Shown here piece by piece: positions 16,427 to 17,860 of a stretch of DNA of 17,860 bases (position 1 is its first letter; the number at the start of each line of letters is the position of its first letter). The DNA is from an uncultured Acidimicrobiaceae bacterium (GTDB taxonomy: Bacteria > Actinomycetota > Acidimicrobiia > Spongiisociales > UBA5794), in assembly GCA_947258635.1 (NCBI GenBank), contig CAMYJM010000098.1, positions 1 through 17,860 on the forward strand, read 5' to 3'. The position numbers and the translations under genes are program-made. The notes beneath the pieces were generated by a model. That model searched no databases. It was not told where the DNA came from and saw only the letters and a list, made by a program, of their open reading frames with translations.

Positions 16427-17860
16427 CTAGTTGTTGTCGGGTGCCGGCGTCTTCGGTGGGGTCGGTTCCTCCGGGGGGAGGGCCGACGACGATGTTGCCC
16501 CTGCCGACGTTGTCGGAGGTGCCGCCGGCATTGGCGGTGGCGGGATCGCCCGGCGAGCGCGTTCTCGTCCGCGGGCCCGGGCCTCCTCTCGCTTGGCCAG
16601 CCGATCGCGGCGCCAGCGCCACAGGAGCCACAGCAGCGGAATGACCCAGATGAACGGGATGATCGCCCCGATCGCCAGGATCAGCAGCTTGATGATGTTG
16701 ACCAGAACCTTCCAGCTCTCGGACAAACCCTCACCAAAACCGGGAATCCCGCCGGGATCCTCCGCTACCAGGGTCGCAGTCGAAGTGTTCGCCACGCTGC
16801 GTCCCTCGAGCATCGTTCCGTCTTCATTGAGTGGTGTGGCGGTTACCCGGGTCTGCGAGCGCAGCGTCCGCTCGACGTCCAAGGAAGTTGCCAGAACCAC
16901 CGATTGGCCGGGCTCGAGCGGCACATCGAGATCACCGAACACGACGATGAAGTCGGTGAGCTCTTTGCCGATCACGGCGTCACGCAGGTCGATATCGTCC
17001 AGCACCGTGTCTCCGGTGTTGAAGACTTCCAGACAGAAGGTGATCTTCTCGTTTTCGACCACTGTGATGTTGGGATCTCCCGGACAGGAAGTGCCCTCAT
17101 CGTCGAAACCGAGATAGGCCGACGGCTGCACGTCGATCGCCGGCCTTGCCACCGACTGGGTGATGGTGATGGTGATGGTGGCCAGGCTCACCTGGTTCTC
17201 CATGGTGCGGAGTTGGCCGCGCATCTGCTCGAGGGAGGTTTCCCGCGCCAACAGCTGGCCCTCGAGCTCCGTGATTGACTTGACGTTCCGGGCGCTCTCG
17301 AGGAGCTGGCGCAGCCGCTGGACGCTCGCCGCCGCCGTTGCTATTCGGCTCTCCAGGTCGACGATGGCCTCGGTGACGTCATCGGCCGACACGGTCTGGT
17401 TGCGAATCTCGCCGACCTTGCCGAGAGCGGCCAACGCCTCCTGGAAACGATTCGGTGGGACCTTGAACACCATGATGTTGGTTGGTTCCGGTTCGCTCAC
17501 CGCCCGCTGCCCGAACAGCACGCCGCGAAAGGAGCTGATTATCTCCGTCGCCCGAGCGCTTGCCTCGGTGACATCGTCGACGGAGACGGTCAGCTCGGCC
17601 GTGAAGATGATGTCGCGACCGGTGTCGATCGGTGTCTGGGCCTGGTTGCCGACGCCGCCGGCCCCGAGATTGGCCCCTCCATCGTCGCCACCCGAAGCCT
17701 GCCCCCGGTCTGTGGCGGGCGCCGCCGTGGTCGCCGGTGCGGCGCTGGTATCACCCACCTGGGCAGGGGCGCTGTCATCTGAGCTGTCACCGCAGGCGGC
17801 CAGCAGGAGTGCCAGCGTCGCCATCAGTGCCGCGATCTTCGTAGTGGTGCGTTTGCCTGT
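16427..17860 (-). CDS. DUF4349 lipoprotein with DUF11-like insert (5' end outside the window)
   Basis: The frame is open to the right edge; residues GKRTTTKIAALMATLALLLA then AC form a basic n-region, hydrophobic core and lipobox (LAAC), so the true start lies beyond 17860, not at the internal ATG 17824. A Ser/Thr/Ala/Gly-rich linker follows the lipobox. The DUF4349 core begins at DIIFTAELTVSVDDVTEASA, continues through FRGVLFGQ and MVFKVPPNRFQEALAALGKVG, and includes a coiled coil (IVDLESRIATAAASVQRLRQ to LRTMENQVSLATITITI). A beta-rich segment resembling DUF11/CARDB domains follows (NITVVENEKITFCLEVFNTG to LDVERTLRSQTRV), then a membrane helix (IIKLLILAIGAIIPFIWVIP), a basic stop and a Pro-rich cytoplasmic tail. 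It is envelope-anchored; function unknown. Confidence 0.8.
   Translation of the reverse strand, partial: TGKRTTTKIAALMATLALLLAACGDSSDDSAPAQVGDTSAAPATTAAPATDRGQASGGDDGGANLGAGGVGNQAQTPIDTGRDIIFTAELTVSVDDVTEASARATEIISSFRGVLFGQRAVSEPEPTNIMVFKVPPNRFQEALAALGKVGEIRNQTVSADDVTEAIVDLESRIATAAASVQRLRQLLESARNVKSITELEGQLLARETSLEQMRGQLRTMENQVSLATITITITQSVARPAIDVQPSAYLGFDDEGTSCPGDPNITVVENEKITFCLEVFNTGDTVLDDIDLRDAVIGKELTDFIVVFGDLDVPLEPGQSVVLATSLDVERTLRSQTRVTATPLNEDGTMLEGRSVANTSTATLVAEDPGGIPGFGEGLSESWKVLVNIIKLLILAIGAIIPFIWVIPLLWLLWRWRRDRLAKREEARARGRERARRAIPPPPMPAAPPTTSAGATSSSALPPEEPTPPKTPAPDNN

Noticed and set aside
17155..17185. Short GGTGAT repeat
   Set aside because: It is coding sequence for the TITITIT beta strand of the DUF4349 core and needs no other explanation.

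Overview
The window is about 65% GC by eye, with tightly packed genes, many GTG starts and TAGNNT-type -10 boxes placed 6-7 bases before start codons. Gene content (single-chain pyruvate:ferredoxin oxidoreductase, non-pyrrolysine MttB homologue, HAE3-like MMPL exporter, LtrA, DUF4349 lipoprotein) fits an uncultured actinobacterium, perhaps of the Acidimicrobiia. This is inference; there is no rRNA or tRNA to place it.

Left part (1-5690): the start of an ABC exporter, a 32-bp perfect palindrome, a 4HBT-type thioesterase, and a secreted protein with one CxxCH haem motif, an EF-hand loop, a Pro/Thr linker and an Asp/His tail that ends at a strong terminator. Then come a single-domain response regulator, a ferredoxin-like protein related to the QueG iron-sulfur region, a small membrane protein, a metallo-beta-lactamase-fold hydrolase and an LtrA membrane protein.

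Middle part (5693-11491): a non-Pyl MttB-family methyltransferase is divergent from the most notable gene, an ArsC-family reductase (7264-7620). Its catalytic Cys12 position is an in-frame TGA, followed by a hairpin closely resembling the E. coli fdhF SECIS (GGUC loop, U at the bulge position). It is best read as a selenoprotein. All three ArsC arginines (R60, R95, R108) are kept and there is no cysteine anywhere in the protein. After it come a perfect 18-bp tandem repeat, a DUF1697 gene, a crotonase-fold protein lacking both usual catalytic glutamates, and an MMPL/RND exporter.

Right part (11492-17860): nifJ-type pyruvate:ferredoxin oxidoreductase, translationally coupled (ATGA overlap) to a dihydroorotate dehydrogenase-like flavoprotein and closed by a hairpin terminator. 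A G-rich non-coding stretch follows, then a DUF4349 lipoprotein whose 5' end lies outside the window. The redox theme (selenoprotein reductase, PFOR, ferredoxin-like protein, haem protein) is suggestive, but the genes do not form one obvious operon. The only clear operon is nifJ plus the DHOD-like gene; MMPL plus crotonase is possible.
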